From: Smittium culicis
Lineage: Eukaryota; Kickxellomycota; Harpellomycetes; Harpellales; Legeriomycetaceae
Direction: 5' to 3'
Assembly (NCBI GenBank): GCA_001970855.1
Contig: LSSN01002761.1
Span: 1 to 18,759, forward strand
Length of the DNA: 18,759 nucleotides
The notes below the pieces were generated by a model that worked only from the letters and a program-made list of their open reading frames with translations, made no database searches and had not been told where the DNA came from. Below, piece by piece: positions 6,866 to 18,499 of this stretch (position 1 is the first letter of the stretch; each line of letters opens with the position of its first letter). Made by a program: the position numbers and the translations under genes.

Positions 6866-8884
6866 CACTCTATAATGAAACTATTTCAAAAGTAAAAATC
6901 TATAATAGATTTTTTTTTTTTTTATTTCTAGCAAGTTAGCAATTTATTGTTACATTTTCTTCTATAAATACTGCTCTAATCTTGAATACACACTTCATCA
7001 ACCCTGAAAGTATTCATACTAATGATTAATTTATAATTCTTAACAATTCAACAATATACACTAGGTTGAAAAATTAAAATTTGCTCCTAAAACATATCCC
7101 ATAATTAAATTACTAATAAAATTCTCCAGAATTTAATTGAGCTATACTTGATACAACTTAATGTAATTCTAATTATCTAATGCTGAATTTTACATTTACT
7201 CTTATATTTTTACACGTAAATATTTATCAATTTATCTAACTTGTATATATATAAAACAATTATAATTTATCACACATTCGTTTAAATTTCGTCTTGGGCC
7301 TTTTTTATTTTTATTTTTATTTTTATTTTTATTTCTACATAAACCCTACCACTAACTTTCTTATTTATTCAAAAAGAAAGAGATATATACATCATCTCAA
7401 GTCTGTAACATTCCCACTACCCATTTTCATACAGATAAAATCATTATTCTAGTTACAATATCATATTCTCTTTACAATTAAAGTTGATAAAAAAATTGCT
7501 ACAAATGATAAAATTATTTCTCTGCTAGTATATTCTTCATCATGTTAAATAAAATGTTATCATAAGATCGATGCGTGTATAACAAAGTCCTTCGAAATAT
7601 AAAATCTTTAATTTTTAACCTCTACAAATTTACTCCTTTTTTTTTTCTTGACTATTGACAAGACATTGCTTATTTACATTTTATATATTGATTCTGTTAT
7701 CATAACTAATTGGTCCGTGAATATTATACCAGTCAATTGATATTTATACTACAAACTCATCCAATATATTTGTCTATAAATTACCTTTTTATACAAACAT
7801 CACTCTTTAGTAAATCTCAGAAATATTGTAGCGACTTTTAGCGTTTTTTTATAATGTGATAAGAAATGTAAAAATTTAATCTCTAAACCCTTAATCAGCT
7901 TCTGAATTTTTTTTTTTGAAATAAAACAAATTCATTAACCTTTCATCAAAGAGCGAAAATGTCTATAAATTTAAAATTTTATTACTAATAACGGTTCTAA
8001 AATAGATAATACAATAATACTCTCTGTACATTATATATATAATCTAATTGCCCCCAGATTATATAAACCTAAAGTATGCTAAATTTTTGTGTTTTTAACA
8101 AAAACGGGAATTGTTAATATTTTTTTGATATTTAGCCATAATAATCACATTTATTCAAATCTTATTTAAATCGAGCGAGTATGAATGTAAGCCTTAATAA
8201 TTCTGATTTTGGAGTGTTTTATAAACTTATTTGATTCTTTAGTTGGTAAAATTATCGCGTACCTCTATATTCTTTTTAAAATTAAATCCTGTTTAATTCG
8301 GACAAATTTATATAAATAATTTCTCTCATTAATCAATAAAGCGCTAAACATGTGGTTTGTTTAGGAAAAAAAACCACTTATATATTTTTTTTAAAACTTT
8401 TATATAGGTGATATACCATCATTTTTATACGATTATGCTATTTTAGAAAGCAAACCATAAAAATTAAAATACTATAGTTATATTCCTTTTAAATAATATT
8501 GTTTGATTGAATTTGGAAGTTTTTTTCTAGTCTCAGTATATTTTTATTAACTTTCATCATAAATTGTACTATTTATACTTTATAAATTTTTCAATTCAAT
8601 TTTAACTATTTATTTACTTTTATTATATAAAAAATTTAAAAATTTTTTATTTATGCTTTATCTAGCTTTTTTTATTTTGAAACAGAAAAAAATTAAAAGC
8701 AATAATTATCGCTTTTTTATTAACAAAAATTTGATATATATTTTTAACTGAGTTCATTCTGAGGTTTTTTTTTTAATATCGGAATTTTATTGGTACGGTA
8801 GTGATAAAATAAATTATGCGGTAAAGTAAACTAAAAGGATATTAAAGTTGGTCCAAGGCATAAAAAAACCAATATTCTAATACT
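6866..8884. other. AT-rich gene-free stretch
   Basis: Very AT-rich, with poly(A)/poly(T) runs (for instance 14 T at about 6910). The minus strand shows a short ATG-started frame MNTFRVDEVCIQD near 7017 and a 19-codon frame SIDWYNIHGPISYDNRINI near 7740. These may be remains of exons, but neither has convincing splice sites. Nothing else is seen. Confidence 0.35.
7302..7334. repeat. (TTTTTA)n microsatellite, five units
   Basis: Five perfect TTTTTA units plus a partial sixth follow a GC-rich word (TTGGGCC). Simple replication-slippage repeat. Confidence 0.9.
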
Positions 8885-9430
8885 AATAAACTCCTCTGCC
8901 GGTCTACCGGCTGCGTACCTAATGGGAAATGGGATCAATCTACTAACCGAAAGATCCACCCAGACATTGCTTCAAGTAGGCTGGATGACTGGAATTACAA
9001 GCAGTCATGGAATTAAGCTCGTCCCAACAAAATTGAATTCATTGATATCATTGAGCTCCTAGTCAGAGACTACATCTAACAGGATTAATAAAAAATAGGA
9101 CCCTGTCCATACGTAGGAATGATCGACCTGACTCTTCTACAATAAGCTGCTAAACGGTTGAGTTCCGTAATGCTGTCGAACGCTGGACTTGTGCACAGAT
9201 AATGTCTCAGACTGTGCTAAACGAATCGGTTCCTCTTGTTTCTAGATGGCCCTCCTCTGGAATCGCAGTCTTCAGAATCGCTGATCGTTGCCTTCACTAT
9301 CCCCAACCAAGGATAGTGCAACGCGGTGACAAATTTTAGTGTAGTGTACTTAAAAAAGTACACTACTTAATCCCATAAACCACGGCAAGGTATTTCACTC
9401 TTATGGGGGGAGCTATCTGAGATAGACTTG
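8885..9430. other. GC-richer island with hairpins and broken reading frames
   Basis: About 550 bp stand out sharply from the surrounding AT desert. Perfect hairpins follow one another: GCCGG/CCGGC (8898-8911), GGATC/GATCC (8932-8957, with outer TGGG/CCCA), ATGACTG/CAGTCAT (8985-9008), TAGTC/GACTA (9060-9072), GCACAG/CTGTGC (9193-9217), CACTATCC/GGATAGTG (about 9295-9318) and an 11-bp stem at 9341-9366. Two plus frames are open for over 40 codons at the left end, one reading WNYKQSWN, stop, then ARPNKIEFIDIIELL; both then break. It may be a decayed mobile-element or coding insertion, or a structured RNA gene. A weak resemblance of the FIDIIELL part to retrotransposon protease/linker regions is not enough to name it. 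Confidence 0.4.
9341..9366. repeat. Perfect 11-bp hairpin with AAAA loop
   Basis: GTAGTGTACTT at 9341-9351 pairs fully with AAGTACACTAC at 9356-9366 across a four-A loop. It lies at the right side of the GC-richer island and is its strongest stem. It could be a boundary hairpin of an inserted element or part of an RNA. Confidence 0.75.
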
Positions 9431-9945
9431 TATTCCATATTAATAAATTCTGCCAGAGGAAAAAAACTAGCTTAAAACCGTTTGAATTTTTGATATAGAT
9501 ATATTAACACATCGTTTTTTCAAACTTTCACTCTTAAACCCCCCCCCCTCCTCATTATTTATAAAATTATGAATTCTTATAAACACATAATAAAATTTTA
9601 GTTGTCTCATCAATATTTTTCCCTTAGATTTTTATAATTTTTACCTTTTAATTTTTTATTTGGACACGCTTTTATGAATATTCCTCTCATATTAAAAGAG
9701 ACTCACTAAGAAATTTAAATTACATTTATTAAATTAAAAAATTTTCCTTATTTTGAAAGCTTATTTTTAAAGAAATGAATTAAAAAAAATCATCAAGCAT
9801 TGTCTAAAAAATTGCGATTAAATGACTAGTAACATCAATCAAAAAGATTAAAAATAAAAGTAATAATAATTTTGTGGCTGTTACATTAAAAAGGAATAAA
9901 ATTGAAAAGTTTTAATATAATACCCTAAAAAATATAAGGATGCTA

Positions 9946-10069
9946 TTTTATAAATTAAATACTTTATATATATAATAATATACCATTTTTTAGTACTTTT
10001 ATTTTTATAAATTAAATACTTTATATATATAATAATATACCATTTTTTAGTACTTTTATTTTTATAAAT
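9946..10069. repeat. Perfect 57-bp tandem duplication, 2.2 copies
   Basis: 9946-10002 is repeated without a mismatch at 10003-10059, and another 10 bp follow. The unit is AT-only apart from single C and G positions. Identity implies a recent duplication or an assembly artefact. Confidence 0.95.
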
Positions 10070-12490
10070 ATTGAATACACAATTTAAAAAAAAAAAGTAT
10101 CAATAACTGGTGTTACACAGCTTAAAATAAAATATTACAAATTTTGATCAAAAACTAAATACAGTGTCCTATTATAAAACGCTATAATTTTTAACTAATA
10201 ATTATTTAAAATTAAAAATTCTAGATAGGATATTATACAGAAGAAAATCTAAAACCTTATCTCTTGATAAGGTAAATTTAGTTTCTATTTAATATTAAAT
10301 AAATCAAAAATATAATCTATAAATATTTATTATTAACTAATTATATTATAATCAAAATTTAAATATAAAATAACTTTTTATAAGCTCTAGTAATTAGGTA
10401 AAATTATCTGATATCTAATAATTCCAATAAATTATTATTTAATATTAATATTACTCTAAAAAATATTTAGAACCTAGAGGGCCATTATTTTTTGTGTTAA
10501 AATTCAATAAATTGTATACAAAAATTCGATTACAGATTTAGAATAAATGTTACTCTAGGTTTTTTTTTTTCATAGTAATTACTCATCATATTTAAATCAT
10601 TAATTTTTTTTCTGGTTTAATGCTTGATTATTATTACATATGGCTTTTCTTTATATTAAATTTATCTTTTATTATATAACACTTTTTTTTTATCACTGAA
10701 ACCTATACAATTTCTATATACCAATTTCGGATTATTTTCATAATAACTTTTGTCCATAAGATCTAAATTAAGAAAATTAGTATTATTTGCAGTTCAGTTT
10801 TATTATATTATATTTTTTTATGTTTAATGATATTATGAGCAAATTAGAAGATTCAAATGCATAGCATAATATTTTTAAAATTTTTTAATAAAAAAATTGC
10901 TTACTTATGCGTTTTTGTTTAGTTTACATTGCATTTGTTATTATTATTCATCCATTTCGTTGGTTTAGACATATAATTAATAATAGTGTTCCGCTTTGAT
11001 AAAAAAATGAACCTATCTGGAATGAATGTTCTATAATTTATTAATCACAAATTATGTGATTTATCTTTATATTATTATAAATAATTTTGAACTTTAACTA
11101 TGTACTACTATTTAAAGTCTATATACTTGGGTTCAGTTTTTATGTATATTTTTTTCAATTCTTATATAAATTTGGACGTGATATTTATATACATCATCTC
11201 TCAGTTTATATATTTAAATAATTGTAAGATTAGATTAGATTAATTAATATCTGATTTAATTTTTTAAAAAATGATTAACCTTTTTAAAAGCCAAATTTTC
11301 TCGAAATATTTTTTTTTAAACGCTTACTATGATTTTTTAAATAAATAAAAATAAATATTTTTTAAAATGCGCAATTCACTAATTATCAAATAAAATTTAG
11401 ATTATTTTTTCATATTTCACCAATAATAATTAGACTCTAACTAGGTTCTAGATGTTTGATAAGTAGTTTTACCAGGATTTATCTAGGATATAAAACTAAA
11501 TTTCACTAAAAAAAACCCTCAGTATAATAATTAAATTAACTAAAAATTTCTTGGAAATAAAAATATCTATGCCACTCTTTGTCTATATCGAACCTCTTGT
11601 CTTTAAAATTACCTTATTTAAAGTTTTTAGTATACTTTATTTTACCGTTTACACATATACACTTAAATTATACTAGCTTTTATAGGCTAAAAATTTTTTT
11701 TGTTTTTTGTAGTAACATAGGCAAAAAAAAATAATTCGTTGATAGCTTAATCTCTGCAGAATTCTTAAAGCTATTAATTTGAAAAAAAAAAAAAATTACA
11801 ATATAAATTGGTTGGTTTTTAGACTACATTAAGGATTTAGATTTATTGTTGTACATCTGTTAGCATGAAAATAAATACTTTAAATAATTAAATTGAATAT
11901 TAAATGTAAGATATAAGTATTATCAATGTTAAATCGCACGATCTTATTATTAAATTTTAAAATACAAAAATAAATTACAGATTTTGGATTATTAAAATAG
12001 TTTAATCTATTATTAAAATTAGATTAATTACAATTTAATTTGGTTTTCTATTTATGATAGATAAAAATGAATAGTAAATGCGAAATTTTTTTATAAAAAT
12101 AATAAAATATCAAAATGGATGAAAAGGAAAATAAAATATCTAATATCTAATAAACTTTAGATAAATTGATTCTTTATCAGAGATATCACTAACATAAAGC
12201 AATAATATTTTAATTCATAATAGTATATATGTATTGAGAGATTATTAGGATGAAATGAATTTTTTCTCCTTGAAATTATTTTTAATAAATATTCACCAGA
12301 ATTATTGGAAAATTTATTAGTCCAGTCAAAAAATATTCTAAATAATTTTTAGCAGTAGATAAATTTAAAATGAAGTAACATTTTAATAGAAAAAATAAAT
12401 AACCTTTAAATAACCTCACAGTTATAGTCTTAAAAATTATTTTAATACCGATAAAATTTTTAATTCAAAATATTATAATCTTAATTCTTT
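10070..12490. other. AT-rich gene-free desert
   Basis: No frame, RNA gene or clear repeat is supported. Composition is extremely AT-rich with many A/T runs. Confidence 0.5.
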
Positions 12491-12910
12491 AGCAAAAAAA
12501 GGTGCAACTTCAATAAAAAAATTCTTAGCATAAATAAATGAATATATTTAGTTTAATAATTTTAAGAGAAAGAATTTTTACAATTTTTGGATCAGAAAAG
12601 TGCCAAACTGGGGCATAACATAAAAAAAAAGCTGCCACTCCACTAATAAAAGTTTGAAAACAGATTTATATAATTTATAATATAAAAAATTTGAATAGGA
12701 AATAACTATTATAATAGTTGGTTGAAAAAAGTGCCAATCTGTAGCGTTAAGGCAAAAAAAGCTACTCATCCACTAAAATTAAAAGACTGATATCAGAGAC
12801 TTATAATTTAGTAGTTTATTTATTAATATTCAGCTATAATTATTTGAATTTTTGGCTCAAAAAAGTGAGAGCATGGAGAATTAACGCAAAAAAAGTAGCT
12901 GTTTCAATAT
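12491..12910. repeat. Degenerate ~130-bp tandem repeat, three to four copies
   Basis: A landmark of GCAAAAAAAG-type sequence followed by a GC-richer word recurs with the base after the A-run at 12501, 12631, 12761 and 12895, that is at steps of 130, 130 and 134 bp. Each full unit carries AAAAAAGTGCC, then about 20 bp, then GGCAAAAAAAGCT, so the two A-runs flank an imperfect TGCC/GGCA inverted pair. The rest of the unit has drifted strongly. The minus frame at 12578-12769 is only a read-through of two units and repeats an FF...TF pattern; it is not called as a gene. Confidence 0.65.
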
Positions 12911-13883
12911 ATTTATCAGATTGAAATACATATGTGGAAGAATTCGCTTTTACCCACCTAGCTTTTGTGTATATTATAGTAGGTATTTTTATTTTGGGTT
13001 CGATTATTAATAAACAAACTGATAATGTATTATAAGATAATTATGATGTTTTTTGTTGATTTTATTTTTATTATGGTATTATTCTTCTCTATTTATAGAG
13101 ATTTTTTTTCTTCTTTAAGAATATATAAGAATATTAAAATACAGATTTAAAATGTAGCGATTAAAATAAATTATAGATTTAAAAATTATTAATATAAAGA
13201 AGCACCCCAATATAAAAAATACAAAGAAGCTATATCCTTTGTAAAAATAAATGCCCAAATGAATCTTTTTTTTTTTTTGTATTAAATCTGATTTCTTTGT
13301 AGCTTCAAGATATACTCATCTTTTTTTGTCGTGATATTTATCTACGACACATATATTTAATTCAATAGTATAAACTCAAAGTACTGTCTAAGATTTTTTT
13401 TCGGTATGCTCTTATTAGTTAGATCTTAGATCACTAATTTAATAAATTTAGATAAGTAAATAGTTATTAAATCATGTAATTTATAATATCGTCTCCAATG
13501 TATTTTTTCCAAATTTATATACATATATATATTTTTAAATTTTATTATAGTATTATTTCATTTTAAAAAATTAAAATTTTTTAAAGATCGATAATTTTCA
13601 TCAATAGCTATATATTGCCTTTTCATTTATTCTAATAATGAATAAAACTAATTAAAATTCTAATTTTAATATCAAGATAATTTCTTTTAGGTTTTACAGA
13701 TATAGATGTATTGAAAAAAAACAATTATTCTACTCGTTTTAGCTTTTATATTTTTCATTATGATTTGGATTTTATAGCATCAGATTTTTACAATGGAAAT
13801 TTTCTGGTAGTAATTTTTTTCCTTTGGTTAATTAGCTTTATGGGTTATTTAAATTCTCCAATAGCTTGAAAATTTTTTATTGA

Positions 13884-13907
13884 CTAATCAAATAACTATT
13901 TGATTAG
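13884..13907. repeat. Perfect 10-bp inverted repeat, 4-nt loop
   Basis: CTAATCAAAT pairs with ATTTGATTAG around AACT. Stem is AT-rich; function unknown. Confidence 0.7.
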
Positions 13908-14209
13908 CTTTTAAGCATAATTATAATAAGAAATTATATTTATGCTGATAAAATTTCAAAATTAGTAATAAAAAACGGTTTTAGTAGGACTTTTTTGTGC
14001 TACCTCGCGCTATTTCAAAACCTTAATATAGTCTAAAATTTTCTATCTTCCATTAATAGGTTAAAAGCCATCTTCAATATATTTAATATATTTTTTAATC
14101 ATTTACCTTTTGATTGAGTTGGAAAGTTAAAGGCTGTACAATTATATAAAAATCATGTAATAATATAATTATATTAAACTATGAATATTGTCAAAAATAT
14201 AATTATATC

Positions 14210-14230
14210 ATATTAATTCAGAATTAATAT
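14210..14230. repeat. 21-nt near-perfect palindrome
   Basis: ATATTAATTC and GAATTAATAT flank a single A. It lies among further AATATAATTATAT words and may be chance in such composition. Confidence 0.5.
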
Positions 14231-15402
14231 TTAAATTCTAATATGTTTTTTAAAGATGTTATATAAAAATATTCATATTATACTTTAATTATGTTTAAAT
14301 TTAATTGGAAATAGTATATTTCCTTTTTTTAATTGAAATTAAATTCATTTTTTTTGGTTTTTTATAGAGATTAGATTTTTATTATTGTAAATCTTGTATT
14401 TTAAATTAAAGATAATCTATATGATTTTATTATAAATATTATCTTATTCTTTTTGCGATCTAAAATTAATAATCCTTAAACTATTTTGGCTATCGTATAT
14501 TTTGAATATTTAATTATAAAATTTTACAATCCATCTATTTTTGATTCAAATGTTATCAAAATTACATAATATTGAAAAATAGTAATTTTAGATTTCTTGC
14601 CTTGTATTTTTTATTATAAAAAAATATAGTAAATATAAAAATATTTACTAAAAATTAAAATTTTCATCTTTTACGAATTTTTTTATTATAAAGGTAATTT
14701 TAAATTTAAATTCTAGTACAATTATTTATTAAATTGTATAATTAATTTATCGGTGGTACTATTTATCGTTTTGAACATAATTTTAATATTATAAATAAAA
14801 AATTTTAATTTTTTTTCTTTTTTAATTTATGGGGGGAAAATAGTATAATTATAAAAGGTTTTAACAAAACTATTAGTTATAATTGTTATTTTAATTTTAT
14901 TTGTAATTCACTAAAATAAATAAAATATTTAAATAATTATTTTTAGTTATAATTATCAAACTAAAGAAATTTTATTAATGAATTTTAATGAATTTTTATT
15001 AGAAAATCTAAATACTCTATATTTAAAACAGAATTTAAAAATTTGAATAATTCACTTTTATTTAAAGGCGATAGATAAAAACTGAAATAAAATAGAAATA
15101 TTAAAATTATATACCAAGTTATGTACTGTTTAACTAACTATCTTGATTTTCAACTTTGATCATCGAATTATAAATTTAGATGATAAGTAATTTCTAATAT
15201 TTTGAATAAAATAATTCTAAAAGATTTTTTTTTGTTATTATTTTGTAGCAAAAGACATAAACTATTTTATAATGTTACAATAATATTTTTTAATTCATCT
15301 ATGAGACAGTAAATTTATGATTATTAAACGTAAAATGAATTCCAATTATAAAAATAAAAAGTTAGAAATCAATTTGAGCCATAAATAAGAATAAATTTAA
15401 TA

Positions 15403-15434
15403 ATCGAAGTATATTCGTTATTATTAACTTCGAT
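15403..15434. repeat. 8-bp hairpin with GC-containing stem
   Basis: ATCGAAGT at 15403-15410 pairs with ACTTCGAT at 15427-15434 around a 16-nt loop. Function unknown. Confidence 0.5.
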
Positions 15435-16179
15435 GTACCCTCAAGATCAAAAGGGGGTTATGAAATATTATTCTAAAATTAGATAAAAAATTTATTCATA
15501 ACACATATAAAAATCAAAAATTCTGATCATTTAATAGGAAAATTAAAAGTTTAGATTCTAAAGATTATAACTCCCCCTCCCATCCTAGTTGAAATCTAAA
15601 AATCTTTATTGTATTATAATTTACCATAATGGAAAATCAATTATTTTTCATATAATTTTGAGATTGATTTATTCCTCCATTTTCAAAAAGTATACATTTT
15701 GATTAAAATCAGGAGTAAAGTACCATTTATTTCAGTATAATCTGAACTCTTAAATAATTTTCAAGCTTTACTATGAAGATTTTATTTTGAATAACTTTAC
15801 AATTAGAATTAAATTTTGCTAATATACTGACACTAGATCTTGATAAAATTAGGTTTTATTTGCTATAATCTATAAAAATCGATTTTACTTGCATGATATT
15901 TATAGAACTATTTTAATCAAAGAAATATTTATAATTAACATTTTTGATCAACTGAGATGATTTATTATATGAATAAAATAGTGATTTCATAATTAAAAAG
16001 TTATTTTATCGATAGTTTTTTGGTCTATGTGAACGACATAAATTTATATAAGGCTCTCAGGAAAAGAAATTATTATTTATACGCTCTAAAGTACAACTTT
16101 TGCTCTTTTTCTTAAGCAAAAAATCGAATTCCTACTTTTTTTATATAGAAAAGGCTTTTTTGTGTTATATGATTTTATC

Positions 16180-16207
16180 AATAATTCCCAAGGCATCTTG
16201 GGTTATT
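16180..16207. repeat. Hairpin followed by T-tract
   Basis: CCCAAG (16187-16192) pairs with CTTGGG (16197-16202) over a GCAT loop. AATAA/TTATT extends it past a TT bulge, and T-rich DNA follows on plus. It resembles a factor-independent terminator, but in a nuclear genome it is better taken as a hairpin of unknown role. Confidence 0.45.
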
Positions 16208-16549
16208 TTTTCTTTATAAAGTATCAAAAAAATTATCTTTGAATAATTCACTTGATGTGAGTTTTTGCTAGATTTTTTCAATTGTAAGATATTAATGAAC
16301 TTTATCTAAAAAAATTTACTATTATTTTTTTTGAGCCTCTTTTATAATTTTACTCTTTATTCTAAAGATATTTTAATTCGTTAAATTCCACTACACTTTT
16401 TAGAAAATTTTTCTATATCGTAGAATGAAATAAAAGAAATTCTTATCGAAAATAATCGGGTTTTATGACTATAGTTATGTAAATATAATTTGAAATTGTT
16501 TTTGGTGTAAAATTACAAGAAAAAAAAACTCAACAAGGGTGAAAATAAA

Positions 16550-16846
16550 TCAGTTATTTTTTTTATATAAAATTTTTTTAAATTGACAAATCTGAAATGT
16601 TTTGAGAGAAGAATTAAGCTGACATAATCCATAATACAAATATCCATTTATATTATAATTTTTATTTACTGGGTTTTCCTTTACTTCACCAAGATTTTTA
16701 GTATTATCTACTATATTTTTGATCCTTATTTTACAAAGTAAACAGAATGTAAGGATATAAAATATTTTTTTGATTTTTTTTATATTTTTGAAAATTATAA
16801 AAACAAGGAGATCGGATTTTTTTAAACTATAATTAATGATTATCAA
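16550..16846 (-). pseudogene. Long ATG-less open frame, possible gene relic
   Basis: 98 codons are open on minus in DNA where a stop is expected about every 10 codons. No in-frame ATG is present. The middle part (NTKNLGEVKENPVNKNYNIN, then GYLYYGLCQLNSSLKTF) looks more protein-like than the Lys/Ile/Phe-rich ends. It may be a relic exon or chance; no family is recognised. Confidence 0.2.
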
Positions 16847-17165
16847 ATCTTGTGTTCTACTACTTCTTTGATAAAATATAAAGTGTGATAAAATAGTATA
16901 AAAAAGAATTAATTAATAAAATAGATGATCACATTGAAAGTCTAATTGGTAAAAAATTTCTAAAAAAAAGTACTAAAAAAAAGTAAAAAAAATCTTGACT
17001 TAATTATGAGCGAAGAGCTATTTTACGAGTATACATTTTGGTAGTTTTAATTTAATTTTTTTGGCAATTAAAACTTTTTATCCGTATTAATTTTTAAAGT
17101 GTTTGTAAATAATTAAAAAAAAACGATATGAAATTTATAAATCAATATGGGTAATTCTTTATGAA

Positions 17166-17425
17166 GAGGTCATTTTATAGTGTAAAGAGTTTCAGTGTAT
17201 AAAATCGCATAAAAAATAATCGGCCAATGAGTAGAATAATTTACTTTTTTAGCAAATAAAAATTTTATATTGAAACGAAGAGATGGAAAAATCAAAATGC
17301 CTTTCTTGCTCCGCCAATAATACTTAAATAAGCGATTTTACAGGCCAATAACATTAAACTGCAACAAAGTGCTCTCTTCGTTCAGAATCTCCCATATAGA
17401 CTCGTAAATTAATTATTTGAACCAA
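17166..17425 (-). repeat. Left copy of a head-to-head inverted repeat pair
   Basis: Read on minus, this arm aligns with the plus-strand sequence 18500-18759 over its whole length. The core 17358-17397 matches 18521-18560 at 39 of 40 positions. Flanks are diverged but collinear, with shared blocks such as GCAAATAAAAATT and TCATTTTATA. From an ATG at 17395 the core encodes a short peptide, MGDSE-x-REHFVAV then stop. Further along, the frames still share FLFAK and YTxTLxxI with the other copy, so the repeat probably derives from a coding element. It may extend left of 17166, but its partner there is outside the window. Confidence 0.75.
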
Positions 17426-18499
17426 TAGACATTCGGCTAACGATATAAAATTTAGCCTAATAACACTTTATTCATTCGAATCTCATATAAACAAGAATTA
17501 TGGATTTCAACTAATTTTTTTCTTACAGACTAACCAATTATTATTATAAATTTTATTTAATTAAACTTTTTAATTCTTTATAGAATGAATTATGGAATTT
17601 AACTTTTATTATTCTTTTTATTAATATTTTTTTAAGGGTATATAAGCAATGGTCCAAGTTTTTTTTAAAATGGTTATCTGAATACAAATTTTCACAAAAA
17701 TTTCTTTTAATTCCTTTACTTTTTTCCCTATAAATTTCAACGGTTTGTTCTTGTCCAAAAACTTTTTTGACTAGTACTTATTAAAAAATCGATTTTGAAT
17801 TTCTCTTTCATTTTTAAATTTAAAAAACTGTTTATTAACTGTTTTAATTAATTAAATTCGGTTTATTCCGAGTTAATAAAACTTTAAATAACCAAAATTC
17901 AATTAAATTTTTATGCGCTACACTGCTGTGCTAATAATTAAAAAATTCCCATTTATAAGCATACTTTTGATCCAATCTCAATTTAGTCGAGTATGTTTAG
18001 CTTTTCCTTTTCATTAAAACTTTTAAATGTTTAAAAAATATAATATTGTTATACTTTTATGTACTTCACTCAATTTCTGTTTTTATTATTATGGTTAATT
18101 TATTAAAGGTAAATCGGAAATCAATTTCACATATGAATTTTATTCAAAAATTTTTATCATTTTAAGATAAAATTCTATTTCGAAAAAGGAAATAATTAAT
18201 ACTTATATCATTTTAATTCTCTAACCGTTCTTTTCAGTTTAAGAAATCTAACATAATTCAGACAAAATAAATTCATCTTTATCATTTTAGTGAGGATTAG
18301 TATGGATTTTAAGCGGAATAATATATTTTTATACAGTGTTAAAATTTAAGAGCTGAATGTATCGATATAAGATGGCAAATAATAAATCAATATATCTTAC
18401 TTATCAAAAAATACAAGATATTTCATACTATTTTCAAAATCTTGATATTCTGTGGTAATAATATCTAAAACATCTTTATTTATAGGTGATAGTAAGCAA
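17426..18499. other. Spacer between the inverted repeat arms
   Basis: About 1.07 kb of AT-rich DNA with no gene. Weak inverted similarity continues for some tens of bases inside each arm (about to 17490 and from 18440) and then fades. Confidence 0.4.

Larger units (their letters stand above)
12911..16549. other. AT-rich gene-free desert with isolated hairpins
   Basis: No gene is supported. Isolated perfect stems stand out and are listed separately. Confidence 0.5.

Noticed and set aside
8921..9120. Group I intron core (TCAGAGACTA resembles an R element, with a P4/P5-like stem before it)
   Set aside because: No S element pairing with it downstream, and the motif is explained by the local TAGTC/GACTA hairpin.
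9150..9175. tRNA T-arm or pol III B box (GGTTGAGTTCC)
   Set aside because: No matching acceptor, D-arm or A box at tRNA spacing.
12578..12769. 63-codon minus-strand frame
   Set aside because: Read-through of two units of the 130-bp repeat.
12990..13015. GGTTCGATT as a tRNA T-loop
   Set aside because: Flanks do not form a T stem and no A box lies upstream.
9431..17100. Mitochondrial DNA or a CRISPR array as explanation for the AT-rich desert
   Set aside because: No mitochondrial gene or tRNA is present, and no regular repeat-spacer array exists; the repeats seen are tandem or inverted.
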